This document shows, in pieces, positions 27,584 through 34,646 of a stretch of 64,000 nt of DNA. Positions within the stretch are counted from its first letter, which is position 1. Each line of letters starts with the position of its first letter. Origin of the DNA: SXRF01 sp039808985 (GTDB lineage: Bacteria > Pseudomonadota > Alphaproteobacteria > Rickettsiales > SXRF01); contig JBDHUC010000007.1 in NCBI GenBank assembly GCA_039808985.1, positions 5,955 to 69,954 of the forward strand, given 5' to 3'. The notes beneath the pieces were generated by a model, which made no database searches, had not been told where the DNA came from, and saw nothing but the letters and a program-made list of their open reading frames with translations. A program made the position numbers and the translations under genes.

Positions 27584-28072
27584 ATGCTGGATACTAACGA
27601 ACCAAAATTCTGGGTGGCTCTTGCATTCGTGCTTTTTGTTTCACTGCTTGCAAAAAAAATATCTGTAATTCTATTTTCAGTACTCGACAAACGTACCGAT
27701 AAAATAAAATCTGAACTTGCGGAAGCTGCAGCAATACGCGCTGAGGCTGAAGAAACCCTCGCCCTTTATAAACAAAAACAAGCTGAATTTGCGCGTGAAG
27801 CCGAGAATATTCTGGCCAAGGCCCGTTCAGATGCTGAAACCAACAACTCAAAAGCACAGCAGGAACTTAAAGCCGCGATGGATGCAAGGCTTAAGCAGGC
27901 GGTTGAAAAAATTGCGCAGGAAGAAGCTGCCGCCATATCTGATATACGCAACCATATAGTTGATATTGCACTTAATTCAGCTCGTGCTATAATAGTTGGA
28001 CAAACGAATAACTTATCCCAAGATGAGCTGATAAAAATTGCGATCTCCGATATTGAACGTAAAATCCACTGA
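27584..28072 (+). CDS. atpF: ATP synthase Fo subunit b
   Basis: This 162-residue subunit has one membrane helix (about 8-27) with a short conserved N terminus (N-E-P-K-F-W-V-A-L). A long amphipathic coiled coil then connects Fo to F1. The 3' end overlaps the following outer-membrane protein gene, whose start codon is uncertain. The F1 genes are elsewhere, as usual in alphaproteobacteria. Confidence 0.93.
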   Translation: MLDTNEPKFWVALAFVLFVSLLAKKISVILFSVLDKRTDKIKSELAEAAAIRAEAEETLALYKQKQAEFAREAENILAKARSDAETNNSKAQQELKAAMDARLKQAVEKIAQEEAAAISDIRNHIVDIALNSARAIIVGQTNNLSQDELIKIAISDIERKIH

Positions 28073-28907
28073 TAAATTATATTTTGGCAATAGGGCTGCC
28101 AAACTGCTTCTCACACTCCTTGTATTTCATATTCCGGCGCATGCCTATGCTGGTGCGTGGACGCAAAATAAAGATAAAGGGCAATTGATAACCAACTTGT
28201 CTTATTATTCGAGCAATGAATATTTTGATAATTCAGGAAAAAAACGAAAAGCCAGCAATTACAGCAAATACGAGCTTAACCCATATTTTGAATATGGGGT
28301 TCGCGACTGGCTTACAGTAGGCGCAAATATTTTTGCGCAAAGAGCTTCGCAATATAATAGTGGTTTAGGAAGGAAACAAACCAATTGGGGCATTGGGGAT
28401 AGCGAGTTATTTTTCCGCACTCGCCTGTGGCACAACAAGGATTTTATAATTTCCGCCGAACCGATGCTTAAATTACCAGGCATGGAAAGCCATAAAGAGC
28501 AGCCGCAAATAGGCAATCCTAATTATGATACTGGCTTAACTATGTCAGGGGGATATAGTTTTAAAGCCTTGCAGCTTGATCATTTTATAAATCTTGATGC
28601 GGGTTATCGTCACCGCTTTGGCTCGCCAGCAGACCAGCTTAAATTTGCGGCAACTGCTGGGATATCAGTTACAAACCGCATCAGGATACTTACGCAATTC
28701 TTCAGGACAGCGCGGCTTTCAAATACAAACAATCCGGTATTTACCCAGGCTTCAAGCGACGATTATGATCTAAGTAAATTGCAGCTTTCTGCCGTCTACC
28801 AGACAGACAACAAACTATCGTTTCAAATTGGCGCATACAATAATATCGCTGGCCGCAATACAGGTAGCGGCGACGGGGCATTACTTGCGGTCAGCAAAGA
28901 ATTTTAA
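28053..28907 (+). CDS. Outer-membrane beta-barrel protein, unknown substrate
   Basis: The product is about 284 residues, with a hydrophobic signal sequence ending near A-H-A-Y-A, then alternating strands rich in aromatic residues and ending in phenylalanine, as outer-membrane barrels do. The start is unclear: only TTG codons (28038 or 28053) and no ATG precede the signal peptide, and both lie inside atpF. The pattern is loosely like the phenol-degradation/MetA-type barrel family. The stop shares one base with the glycosyltransferase start (TAATG), so the two proteins probably act together in making or exporting a glycan. That link is inference from coupling. Confidence 0.65.
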   Translation: MNVKSTDKLYFGNRAAKLLLTLLVFHIPAHAYAGAWTQNKDKGQLITNLSYYSSNEYFDNSGKKRKASNYSKYELNPYFEYGVRDWLTVGANIFAQRASQYNSGLGRKQTNWGIGDSELFFRTRLWHNKDFIISAEPMLKLPGMESHKEQPQIGNPNYDTGLTMSGGYSFKALQLDHFINLDAGYRHRFGSPADQLKFAATAGISVTNRIRILTQFFRTARLSNTNNPVFTQASSDDYDLSKLQLSAVYQTDNKLSFQIGAYNNIAGRNTGSGDGALLAVSKEF

Positions 28908-30787
28908 TGGATCCGCTGGGGAAGATACTCAGGGCACGCGGGCTTGTTTCTGAATCACAATTATCATACTTGCTGGAGGCTCAGAAACATTCCGGCAGCA
29001 GGCTTGGTGAAATAATAATATCTGAAGGCATACTAACTTATCTTGAACTATACAGGGCGATTGCCGAGCATTACGAGCTTGAATTCATAAACCTTCTGGA
29101 AGAACCTCCAGATGAAAAACTGCTTACATGTATAAATGCTGTTGAGTATCTTCATTTTCAGGCAATACCATGGAAATTCAAGGATAATAAAATAATCGTA
29201 GCAATATCCGAATATTGCGATGAAACAATAAAATGGCTTTATGAAAGATATTCCGATAATTTTGAACTGGTTGCAACATCTCCCCTTGATATAAGAAAAA
29301 CCGTAGAACGAATTTTCGGCGAATTCCTTGAGAAGGATAGCAAGCTTAGGCTATGGGAACAAAATCCCGACATATCTGCGCGTGTCACAGCATCAGGATT
29401 AACAAAACAAATTATTTATATTTCTATAATTTCAGCGCTGGCCCTGGCGGTTATGTTTCCAAGGCAAAGCAGCAGCTTATTTATATCGTTTTGCAGCATT
29501 TTATATTTTGTAAGCATCATAGTAAAAATGTATATTTTTTGTGTTGGCTGTAAACCGCAAGAAAAAACGAACTGGCCGCAACTGATTTCTGAATATGATG
29601 ATGCAAGCCTCCCGGTATATACCGTGCTTATCCCCATGTATAACGAAGTTGCAAGCCTGCCAAATATGCTAGCTGCCATGCAGAATATGGATTACCCGAA
29701 GGAAAAACTGGATATAAAGCTAATATTGGAAGAAGATGATATTGAAACCATAAATGCTGCTATCGCCTTAAAACCCAGACATAATTTTGAAATAATCCGC
29801 GTTCCATATAGTACACTTCGCACAAAGCCAAAAGCCTGTAATTATGCCCTGCGTTTTGCAAAGGGTGAATATGTAACGGTTTTTGACGCTGATGATATAC
29901 CAGAAAGCCTGCAACTTAAAAAAGCCGTAACGATGTTCCGCAGCATCCCAGATAGCATAATCTGCCTGCAAGCCCGGCTTAATTACTATAATGCTGACAC
30001 TAACTGGCTTACGCATTCCTTTTCGCTGGAATATAGCGCATTATTTAACATAATGCTGCGTGGCCTTGAGCGCCTTGGCGTCCCCTTGCCCTTGGGTGGC
30101 ACCAGTAACCACATCTCCCTTGCCCATTTGCGTGATCTGGGCGAGTGGGACGCTTATAATGTGACCGAAGATGCTGATCTGGGCGTCAGGCTCGGCGCGC
30201 AGGGGTTTAAGACTGCATTATTAGATTCATACACAATGGAAGAAGCACCGGTTATGGTTTCTGCGTGGATTCGCCAGCGCTCCCGGTGGATAAAAGGCTA
30301 TATGCAGACATGGCTTGTCCATATGCGCAATCCTTTCAGGCTATACAAAAAGCTTGGCTTTAAAAGCTTCTGCGGCTTTCAATTTTTCATTGGTTTTTCA
30401 AGCTTTACCTTCCTGACTGCTCCGATACTCTGGGCATTTGTCCTGTTATACTGGATTTTACCGCCATATTTATCGGCACAGTGGCTGCCTTCATGGCTTC
30501 TATGGCTAAGCCTTAATAATTTTTTCCTGAATATTATAATACATTGGGTAATGATGTTATATTGTGTTTCAAGGAAGAAGAATCCTACTTATCAATATAA
30601 AATCGCAGCATTATTTTACCCGTTTTATTTAACTCTGCATTCAATAGCAAGCTACAAGGCGCTTTATCAACTTATTGTAAAACCTCATTTTTGGGAAAAA
30701 ACCACACATGGGGTTTCACAAGCATTAAAAAATGAAGGGCAAGTACCTAATTTTGCAACAAATATAGTATTGACTGCCCGGTATTAA
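28907..30787 (+). CDS. Membrane glycosyltransferase family 2 with N-terminal MshEN (c-di-GMP-binding) domain
   Basis: The first 55 residues contain two 24-residue motifs (3-26 and 32-55) separated by exactly five residues. They carry L-G at positions 2-3, G at 10, hydrophobic residues at 17 and 21, and Q or H at 24: the signature of MshEN c-di-GMP-binding domains. The rest of a GspE-type N-terminal domain runs to about 150. Two membrane helices (about 168-212) precede a GT2 domain with D-A-D-D (about 326), E-D-A-D (about 421) and Q-R-S-R-W (about 456). Further membrane helices run from about 485 to 600. This fits a processive or membrane-linked glycan synthase controlled by c-di-GMP. E. coli NfrB has the same two domains in the opposite order. 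The substrate is unknown. Confidence 0.82.
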   Translation: MDPLGKILRARGLVSESQLSYLLEAQKHSGSRLGEIIISEGILTYLELYRAIAEHYELEFINLLEEPPDEKLLTCINAVEYLHFQAIPWKFKDNKIIVAISEYCDETIKWLYERYSDNFELVATSPLDIRKTVERIFGEFLEKDSKLRLWEQNPDISARVTASGLTKQIIYISIISALALAVMFPRQSSSLFISFCSILYFVSIIVKMYIFCVGCKPQEKTNWPQLISEYDDASLPVYTVLIPMYNEVASLPNMLAAMQNMDYPKEKLDIKLILEEDDIETINAAIALKPRHNFEIIRVPYSTLRTKPKACNYALRFAKGEYVTVFDADDIPESLQLKKAVTMFRSIPDSIICLQARLNYYNADTNWLTHSFSLEYSALFNIMLRGLERLGVPLPLGGTSNHISLAHLRDLGEWDAYNVTEDADLGVRLGAQGFKTALLDSYTMEEAPVMVSAWIRQRSRWIKGYMQTWLVHMRNPFRLYKKLGFKSFCGFQFFIGFSSFTFLTAPILWAFVLLYWILPPYLSAQWLPSWLLWLSLNNFFLNIIIHWVMMLYCVSRKKNPTYQYKIAALFYPFYLTLHSIASYKALYQLIVKPHFWEKTTHGVSQALKNEGQVPNFATNIVLTARY

Positions 30788-30829
30788 TTAGGATATAAAG
30801 CCCACCTGTAAATTTGAAGGAATAAGGTC

Positions 30830-30955
30830 ATGAAAGTTCTAAGCTCTTTAAAATCAGCAAAAAAACGCGATAAAGATTGCCGTGTTGTGCGTCGCAAGGG
30901 TCGTGTTTACGTGATAAACAAAAAGAACCCGCGTTTTAAAGCCCGCCAGGGATAA
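30830..30955 (+). CDS. rpmJ: 50S ribosomal protein L36
   Basis: The 41-residue product M-K-V-L-S-S-L-K... ends N-K-K-N-P-R-F-K-A-R-Q-G, the typical L36 C terminus. It has a single cysteine and so lacks the four-ligand zinc site of zinc-binding L36. This zinc-free form is the normal one in alphaproteobacteria. GGAATAAGG precedes the ATG. It is an isolated single-gene unit. Confidence 0.95.
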   Translation: MKVLSSLKSAKKRDKDCRVVRRKGRVYVINKKNPRFKARQG

Positions 30956-30973
30956 AAGTAATACTATCAGTTT

Positions 30974-31711
30974 TTATTGCCCTGCAATACGGCAATGCAC
31001 ATTCACTATAAATGGGCGCGCCCTGTCGCTTACCCTGTCAGGGAGAAGGTAAAGCCCTGAATCCGCTGTCTGGTACTGGATATTATTAGCCTCCAGGAAA
31101 TCTTTTACTACAGGCAGGCTTATAGCAACATCTGACTTCTTTATAACTTCCGATGAATCAGATCCGGCCTGCTTAATATGTAATTCAGTTTTTGCTACAA
31201 CAACGCCCACAACATTTCCGCTGCTATCAAGCAGTGGGCCTCCTGAATTGCCATGCTGCACAGAATCGCTGAACTGCAGCCATTTTTCCTCACCGGTAGG
31301 GCCTTTCATATCAATTATATTAGCTGACCTGACAATTGGTTCATGACTACGCCAGGAATCGCCGGGATAACCGATAATAACAACAGGATCGCCCTGGTTA
31401 AGTGGCTGCTTCATTGAGTTAAAATATGCCATATCACTGCTGGTAAATGCGGTCTTAAGCAAAGCGAGATCATGTTCAGGGTCTTGCGCAACCACTACAG
31501 CGCCTGCCGACATGGCATCACCATGTATGCTGATTTTATCACAATTAGATATTACATGATTATTGGTTAGAAGATGCCCGGAATGGGTAACAAAAAACCC
31601 AGTGCCTGATGTGTAGGAAATCATTTTTACTGCCTGGGCATTGGCGCTGGCTGAGCCGAGCAATAACGCCGCTGCTATTACACAATACATGATACTAATT
31701 ATATGCCGCAT
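30974..31711 (-). CDS. Secreted trypsin-like serine protease (S1C-type)
   Basis: This 245-residue protein has a signal peptide (cleavage near A-N-A at 25). A chymotrypsin-fold protease domain carries the catalytic triad in N-N-H-V (about 53), H-D-L-A-L-L (about 84) and G-N-S-G-G-P (about 157). There is no PDZ domain, unlike full DegP. It ends 18 bases after the convergent rpmJ. It starts 6 bases after the motB stop, so it is probably expressed with motB. Confidence 0.85.
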   Translation of the reverse strand: MRHIISIMYCVIAAALLLGSASANAQAVKMISYTSGTGFFVTHSGHLLTNNHVISNCDKISIHGDAMSAGAVVVAQDPEHDLALLKTAFTSSDMAYFNSMKQPLNQGDPVVIIGYPGDSWRSHEPIVRSANIIDMKGPTGEEKWLQFSDSVQHGNSGGPLLDSSGNVVGVVVAKTELHIKQAGSDSSEVIKKSDVAISLPVVKDFLEANNIQYQTADSGLYLLPDRVSDRARPFIVNVHCRIAGQ

Positions 31712-31717
31712 AACATG

Positions 31718-32761
31718 CTACTTTTGTTCAGTTACCGGATTAAAGATAGAGTTTCCAGTTGGAGATACGTCTTTTGGTGTATTATCGGCTCCCTTTTCTG
31801 ATTTTTTAGGCTCATCTTTCTTAATTTTAGCTTCCGGCACAGATAATAAGGAGCGCGTTGTAGGAATAATTTTAGGGTCACGGAAATAAGAGCCGCGTAA
31901 TATTATAATTGTTATTCGGCGATTGCGTGGGCTGCTTGGCTCCTGCGGAACGAGCAATTCTTTATCAGCCAGCGCTTCTACCTTTATAACGCGTTCTGGC
32001 TCCAGTTGAGTTGTAGCAAGCATGCGCCGCGCAGAATTAGCCCTGTCAGCGGATAATTCCCATATACTATATTGTGGGTTTTGCGTGGCATTTGGCGAGT
32101 CGGTATGTCCTTTTATAGCTATATTATTTGGTGTTTTAACCACTAAACGCGCCATAGTATCTAATATCTTTTTGCCAGTTTCCGTTAAAGTGGCACCCCC
32201 TGGTACAAACATAGGTTTTTTGGCATCATCTATCATGTCGATCTTCAGGCCTTCAGGTGATTCCTGCATTATTACATTATTTTTATAATCCTTTAATTCA
32301 TCCTCTGTTTCCATGGCCTGCTTTATATCCTGCTCAGCAGATTGCATTATATCGCTATCTTCGGTGCTTTCCGCCACTTTTTCACTTTTGCTGCTGGCTT
32401 CGGCATCAGGGTCACTTTCGCCTTTGACGTTGTTAGGAGCTGCTGCAACATCACCTTGTTTTACCTGACCAACAACAAGGCCAACTTCTGTAAGATCATT
32501 CTTTGATTTACCAGCTTCAGAGGCATGTAAACCTCCCTTCATGCCAATCCCCATAGAATCTTTAATACCAATTGTCGGGGTAAAATATTCAGCCAGGCCC
32601 ATTTTCTGCTGAGTAGTAGTGGCACTAAGCAACCACAGCAAAAGAAAGAATGCCATCATAGCCGTTACGAAATCGGCATAAGCAACTTTCCAGGCGCCGC
32701 CATGATGCCCACCTGCAACTTTCTTAATTTTTTTAACTATAATAGGTTGTTCGCTTGCCAT
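31718..32761 (-). CDS. motB: MotB-type flagellar stator protein
   Basis: MotB anchors the proton-driven stator to peptidoglycan. The 347-residue protein has a basic cytoplasmic start, one membrane helix (about 29-47) with the proton-carrying Asp30 in Y-A-D-F, and a long Ser/Glu/Lys-rich linker. An OmpA-like peptidoglycan-binding domain follows (about 190-290, with G-H-T-D and R-A-N-S-A-R-R). The N-terminal H-H-G-G-A-W-K-V-A-Y-A-D stretch is typical of alphaproteobacterial MotB. No motA or other flagellar gene is in the window, so it is a stand-alone stator gene. Confidence 0.88.
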   Translation of the reverse strand: MASEQPIIVKKIKKVAGGHHGGAWKVAYADFVTAMMAFFLLLWLLSATTTQQKMGLAEYFTPTIGIKDSMGIGMKGGLHASEAGKSKNDLTEVGLVVGQVKQGDVAAAPNNVKGESDPDAEASSKSEKVAESTEDSDIMQSAEQDIKQAMETEDELKDYKNNVIMQESPEGLKIDMIDDAKKPMFVPGGATLTETGKKILDTMARLVVKTPNNIAIKGHTDSPNATQNPQYSIWELSADRANSARRMLATTQLEPERVIKVEALADKELLVPQEPSSPRNRRITIIILRGSYFRDPKIIPTTRSLLSVPEAKIKKDEPKKSEKGADNTPKDVSPTGNSIFNPVTEQK

Positions 32762-32812
32762 AGCGCTCGATTATGGCAAACAAAGCTTAATAAACCCTTA
32801 TCAATAGTTATT

Positions 32813-32842
32813 CCAAACAATAATTATACAATTATTGTTTGG
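32813..32842. repeat. Perfect 13-bp hairpin upstream of motB
   Basis: The arms CCAAACAATAATT (32813-32825) and its exact complement (32830-32842) surround a four-base loop. It lies between two divergently transcribed genes and has no T run, so it is not a standard terminator. Confidence 0.6.
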
Positions 32843-32852
32843 TGATTCGCCT

Positions 32853-32901
32853 GCTACGCGGCGTAAAACAGGGCTTTCGGCCTCGATTTTCATAGTCATT
32901 A
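32853..32901 (-). repeat. 49-bp dispersed repeat, copy 1
   Basis: Read on the minus strand, this segment matches 44 of 49 bases of 53816-53864 without gaps. Both copies contain the palindrome-like core TACGCCGCGTA and begin with TAATGACTAT. In this copy the AT end forms one arm of an 11-bp hairpin (32892-32902 with 32918-32928). Both copies are intergenic. I do not recognise a named element. Confidence 0.75.
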
Positions 32902-32974
32902 TATATTATTTTTGCACATAATGACTATAAAGAATGAAAGTGATTATTGGCAGGATTTAATATATAGTATCTGA

Positions 32975-33592
32975 ATGGAACAAGAAAAAAAGAAACGCCC
33001 CTTTATAACTGCAAAGGAAGCATTTGTTGCCATTGTTGTTATCTACTTAACAGCGATAGCCTTTAACAAACCAGTACCGTTTATTGATATGCTTGTGCCA
33101 CCTGCGCCAGAGAGAAAAGTGTCAGAGCAAGAAATAATAAACTTCAGTCCACAGATTAAAGATATTTCCGCACAACAGATAGCTGATAACATAAACAGCA
33201 ATGGCAAGCCAACATTAATGGTTCTTTATACATCATGGTGCGGTTACTGCAAAATACTTATGCCAAATATCTCAACTCTGAAAAAAGAAGGAAAAATAGA
33301 AGGAATAAACCTGCTTTTGATTTCGGTGGATAAAGAGCGTAACAAAGCTTCAAAATATATATTGGAACATAATTACGACAAAGTTTTTACGCCATATATC
33401 ATGGCCTCAGAAGATGAAGAGGATTTAAAAAATATAATAAAAAATAAAAATGGGAATTATACCCGTGCAATTCCTTATGCTCTGTTTTTTGATAGTCATG
33501 GAAATTTGCTTGAAGAAACTATAGGAATCATCAATAAAAAAATGCTATTAAGTAAACTTGAAAATGCGATAAATAACCCTAAGCTTAGATAG
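32975..33592 (+). CDS. Membrane-anchored thioredoxin-like protein
   Basis: This 205-residue protein has a single N-terminal membrane helix (about 15-31) with a short basic cytoplasmic tail, then a thioredoxin fold with active site C-G-Y-C (about residue 89) after W. The domain probably faces the periplasm. It precedes the orphan solute-binding protein by 9 bases, and the two likely form an operon. The redox partner is unknown. Confidence 0.75.
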   Translation: MEQEKKKRPFITAKEAFVAIVVIYLTAIAFNKPVPFIDMLVPPAPERKVSEQEIINFSPQIKDISAQQIADNINSNGKPTLMVLYTSWCGYCKILMPNISTLKKEGKIEGINLLLISVDKERNKASKYILEHNYDKVFTPYIMASEDEEDLKNIIKNKNGNYTRAIPYALFFDSHGNLLEETIGIINKKMLLSKLENAINNPKLR

Positions 33593-33601
33593 TTATAAAT
33601 T

Positions 33602-34408
33602 ATGCGAAAAATAGTTATTTTATTTATTTCAGTATTGATATTTCCTTTTGCCAGCCATTCCGAAGACAAGCCAGACAACAAACTGCCAGAAACAATTACC
33701 GTAGTCGCCGATACCTGGTGCCCTTTTAATTGTACCCCAACCTCTCCTCACCCAGGCTTTATGGTCGACCTGGTAACGGCTGCTTTTGCAAAGCATAATA
33801 TTAAAGTTGAATACAGCATAGTTCCATGGACCCGGGCTATTGAAGAAACCCGCAAAGGAATGCACACCGCCATAATAGGGGCCGCTATTGATGATGCTCC
33901 GGATTTTATTTTTCCCAATGTTGCAGAAGGGTTTGTAAAAAATCATTTCTTTGTAAAAAAAGGAAATCCATGGCGCTATACTGGCATTGATTCTCTAAAA
34001 AATGTCGTTTTAGGGCTAATAGATGATTACAGCTATACCGAAGAAATGGATAATTATGTAAAGAAATACAAGCTTGACCCGCAGAGAATCGAGATGATGT
34101 CTGGCGATAAGGCTCTTGCAATTAATGTAAGCAAATTATTGCGTGGCAAGATTGGGGCGGTGGTTGAATCAAAATATGTAATGACTTACTATTTATCGCA
34201 AAATGGCTTGCTGGATCAGGTGGAAAATGTTGGCAATCTTACCATAACCGATAAAAACAAGCTTTATATTGCATTCAGCCCCAAGAATAAGAAGCTTGCC
34301 CAGAAATATGCCGATATAATATCCGAAGAAATACCAAAGATGCGCGCCAATGGTGAGCTGGCAAAAACATTGGATATTTACGGTATAACTGACTGGGAAC
34401 AACCGTAA
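33602..34408 (+). CDS. Periplasmic solute-binding protein, family 3-like (orphan)
   Basis: This 268-residue protein has a signal peptide (cleavage after S-H-S near 21). A bilobed SBP_bac_3-type domain begins near T-I-T-V-V-A-D-T-W-C and includes P-G-F-M-V-D-L and W-T-R-A-I-E-E. Two cysteines (W-C-P-F-N-C) near the start could form a disulfide. No ABC permease or ATPase gene is adjacent, so it may serve another transporter or act as a sensor. It follows the thioredoxin-like gene closely. Confidence 0.78.
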   Translation: MRKIVILFISVLIFPFASHSEDKPDNKLPETITVVADTWCPFNCTPTSPHPGFMVDLVTAAFAKHNIKVEYSIVPWTRAIEETRKGMHTAIIGAAIDDAPDFIFPNVAEGFVKNHFFVKKGNPWRYTGIDSLKNVVLGLIDDYSYTEEMDNYVKKYKLDPQRIEMMSGDKALAINVSKLLRGKIGAVVESKYVMTYYLSQNGLLDQVENVGNLTITDKNKLYIAFSPKNKKLAQKYADIISEEIPKMRANGELAKTLDIYGITDWEQP

Positions 34409-34409
34409 C

Positions 34410-34437
34410 AAAAAAAACTTCCCTGTTTTCACAGGGA
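34410..34437 (-). terminator. Rho-independent terminator, minus strand
   Basis: On the minus strand TCCCTGT and ACAGGGA form a 7-bp stem with a four-base loop, followed after AG by a run of eight T residues. It lies just past the stop of the plus-strand solute-binding gene and about 210 bases downstream of hppA, so it should end minus-strand transcripts from hppA. Confidence 0.7.
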
Positions 34438-34539
34438 TGGAAATTGCATTTTATATTTTCTCCAGCCTTTCATACCGCCGTATTGCAGATGAATGGATGA
34501 ATAATAGCAAGATACCGCACAATGCTTACGAAACAACGT

Positions 34540-34573
34540 AATCCTGTGGACGGCGAAGCCGTAGCACAGGATT
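34540..34573. repeat. Long hairpin downstream of hppA (first of two)
   Basis: AATCCTGTG and CACAGGATT form a 9-bp outer stem, and an inner stem ACGGC/GCCGT closes around the loop GAA. There is no T run on either side. Confidence 0.6.
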
Positions 34574-34592
34574 CTTCATCAATGTTCCCGAG

Positions 34593-34625
34593 ATCCTGCG
34601 CAATTGCTATTGCAATTCGCAGGAT
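34593..34625. repeat. Long hairpin downstream of hppA (second of two)
   Basis: ATCCTGCG and CGCAGGAT pair, and AATTGC/GCAATT extends the stem to 14 bp with one bulged C and a four-base loop. Both hairpins in this region share the stem-base sequence ATCCTG. Confidence 0.6.
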
Positions 34626-34646
34626 AACAGAGCAAACCAGTATAAG

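Noticed and set aside
30830..30955. Loss of zinc cysteines in L36 as a zinc-starvation paralogue
   Set aside because: The zinc-free form is the usual L36 of alphaproteobacteria and does not by itself show a second paralogue.
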